From the NCBI RefSeq assembly GCF_017573465.1, contig NZ_JAGEPF010000001.1, positions 372,001 through 436,000 on the forward strand: a stretch of 64,000 nt of DNA, read 5' to 3'. Each line of letters starts with the position of its first letter. Positions within the stretch are counted from its first letter, which is position 1. The position numbers and the translations under genes are program-made. This DNA comes from Actinomadura violacea (GTDB taxonomy: Bacteria > Actinomycetota > Actinomycetes > Streptosporangiales > Streptosporangiaceae). The notes beneath the pieces are model-generated. The model ran no database searches, was not told where the DNA came from, and saw only the letters and a list, made by a program, of their open reading frames with translations. Shown one piece after another: positions 63,560 through 64,000 of this stretch.

Positions 63560-64000
63560 ATGCCGTACCGAGTCACTTTCGTGTGCACGGGGAACATCTG
63601 CCGCTCGCCGATGGCGGAGGCGATCCTGCGCCACCATGTGGAGGACGAGGGCCTGGACGTCGAGGTCGACAGCTCCGGCACCGGCAACTGGCATGTGGGC
63701 GACGGCGCCGACGAGCGGACGGTCGCGGCGCTGGACCGCGCCGGGTACCGGTCGGCGCACATCGCCCGCCAGTTCGAGGAGCCCTGGTTCGACCACTACG
63801 ACCTGATCCTGGCTTTGGACGAGGGCCACCGGCGGGCGCTGCGGTCGATGGCGCCGGACGACGAGGCGCGGGCGCGGATCCGGCTGCTGCGCGAGTTCGA
63901 CCCGGAGGCGGGCAGCGACCTGGACGTCCCCGACCCGTACTACGGCGGCCGCGCCGACTTCGACCTGGTGCTGGAGCAGGTCGAGGCGGCGATCCCGGGT
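63560..64000 (+). CDS. Low-molecular-weight protein tyrosine phosphatase (partial)
   Basis: It begins MPYRVTFVCTGNICRSPMAE, the CX5R P-loop of LMW-PTP at Cys9-Arg15, and includes the DPYYGG (general acid Asp) segment near residue 135. The frame is open to the right edge, with 147 codons visible; the family is about 150-165 residues, so little is missing. GGTGG lies just before the ATG. It is probably cytoplasmic and dephosphorylates phospho-Tyr. The arsC in this window shares the fold but carries extra redox cysteines. Confidence 0.95.
   Translation, partial: MPYRVTFVCTGNICRSPMAEAILRHHVEDEGLDVEVDSSGTGNWHVGDGADERTVAALDRAGYRSAHIARQFEEPWFDHYDLILALDEGHRRALRSMAPDDEARARIRLLREFDPEAGSDLDVPDPYYGGRADFDLVLEQVEAAIPG

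Overview
This window is a very GC-rich actinomycete chromosome segment with many GTG and TTG starts. A chaplin-type surface protein, an MFS-thymidylate kinase fusion downstream of topA, and several anti-sigma and SpoIIE-type regulators point to a filamentous actinobacterium. My best guess is Actinomadura or another Thermomonosporaceae member, but no 16S rRNA is present to confirm this.

Layout. 0-4 kb: the end of a conserved type IV secretion-like cluster (C-terminus of a membrane component, SCO6880-type protein, VirB4-like ATPase). 4-8.6 kb: a GAP1-like protein, an SDR and divergent TetR with a clear operator, transporter and regulator relics, and a small secreted protein. 8.8-14.8 kb: an ABC exporter module (permease, adaptor, ATPase, lipoprotein) around a NarL-type two-component system; two of its promoters share a 44-bp inverted-repeat element. 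15.4-19.7 kb: a GT4 glycosyltransferase interrupted by a (CT)14 dinucleotide tract, divergent from an NB-ARC/TPR (NLR-like) gene and a small helical effector gene. The NLR N-terminus and the effector C-terminus carry the same amyloid-signalling-like motif. This is the strongest candidate for an unusual system. 19.9-23.8 kb: oxidoreductases, an aldo/keto reductase relic and a frameshifted HTH regulator. 23.8-31.4 kb: a stress/partner-switching cluster (two SpoIIE phosphatases, two STAS proteins, DUF5994, PRC-barrel, small membrane proteins). 31.4-34.9 kb: desaturase, LysR, and an AlaDH/PNT-fold enzyme.

35-38.8 kb: an arsenic block (arsM, two arsR, arsC, acr3, arsI). It is bordered on its left by a short relic of the jetD gene that lies on its right. 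38.8-46.9 kb: a complete Wadjet cassette (TIGR02677-02680, JetA-JetB-JetC-JetD) in one overlapping operon, divergent from a Suv3-like helicase. This accessory stretch ends at a serine-integrase relic abutting tRNA-Leu(GAG), which suggests past integration at that tRNA.

49-64 kb: core and surface genes: an M20 peptidase, a Pro/Ala-rich envelope protein, an eight-chaplin-repeat protein, three tandem terminator hairpins, DUF5703, topA, MFS-tmk, holB, a secreted subtilisin, a SigE-family sigma factor overlapping a membrane protein with an FtsX-like extracytoplasmic domain, and a low-molecular-weight phosphatase running off the end.

Functionally, the accessory middle holds two separate defence-type systems (NLR/effector and Wadjet), metalloid resistance and stress signalling. 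The right end is conserved replication and envelope machinery. No rRNA, CRISPR array or intact transposase is visible.
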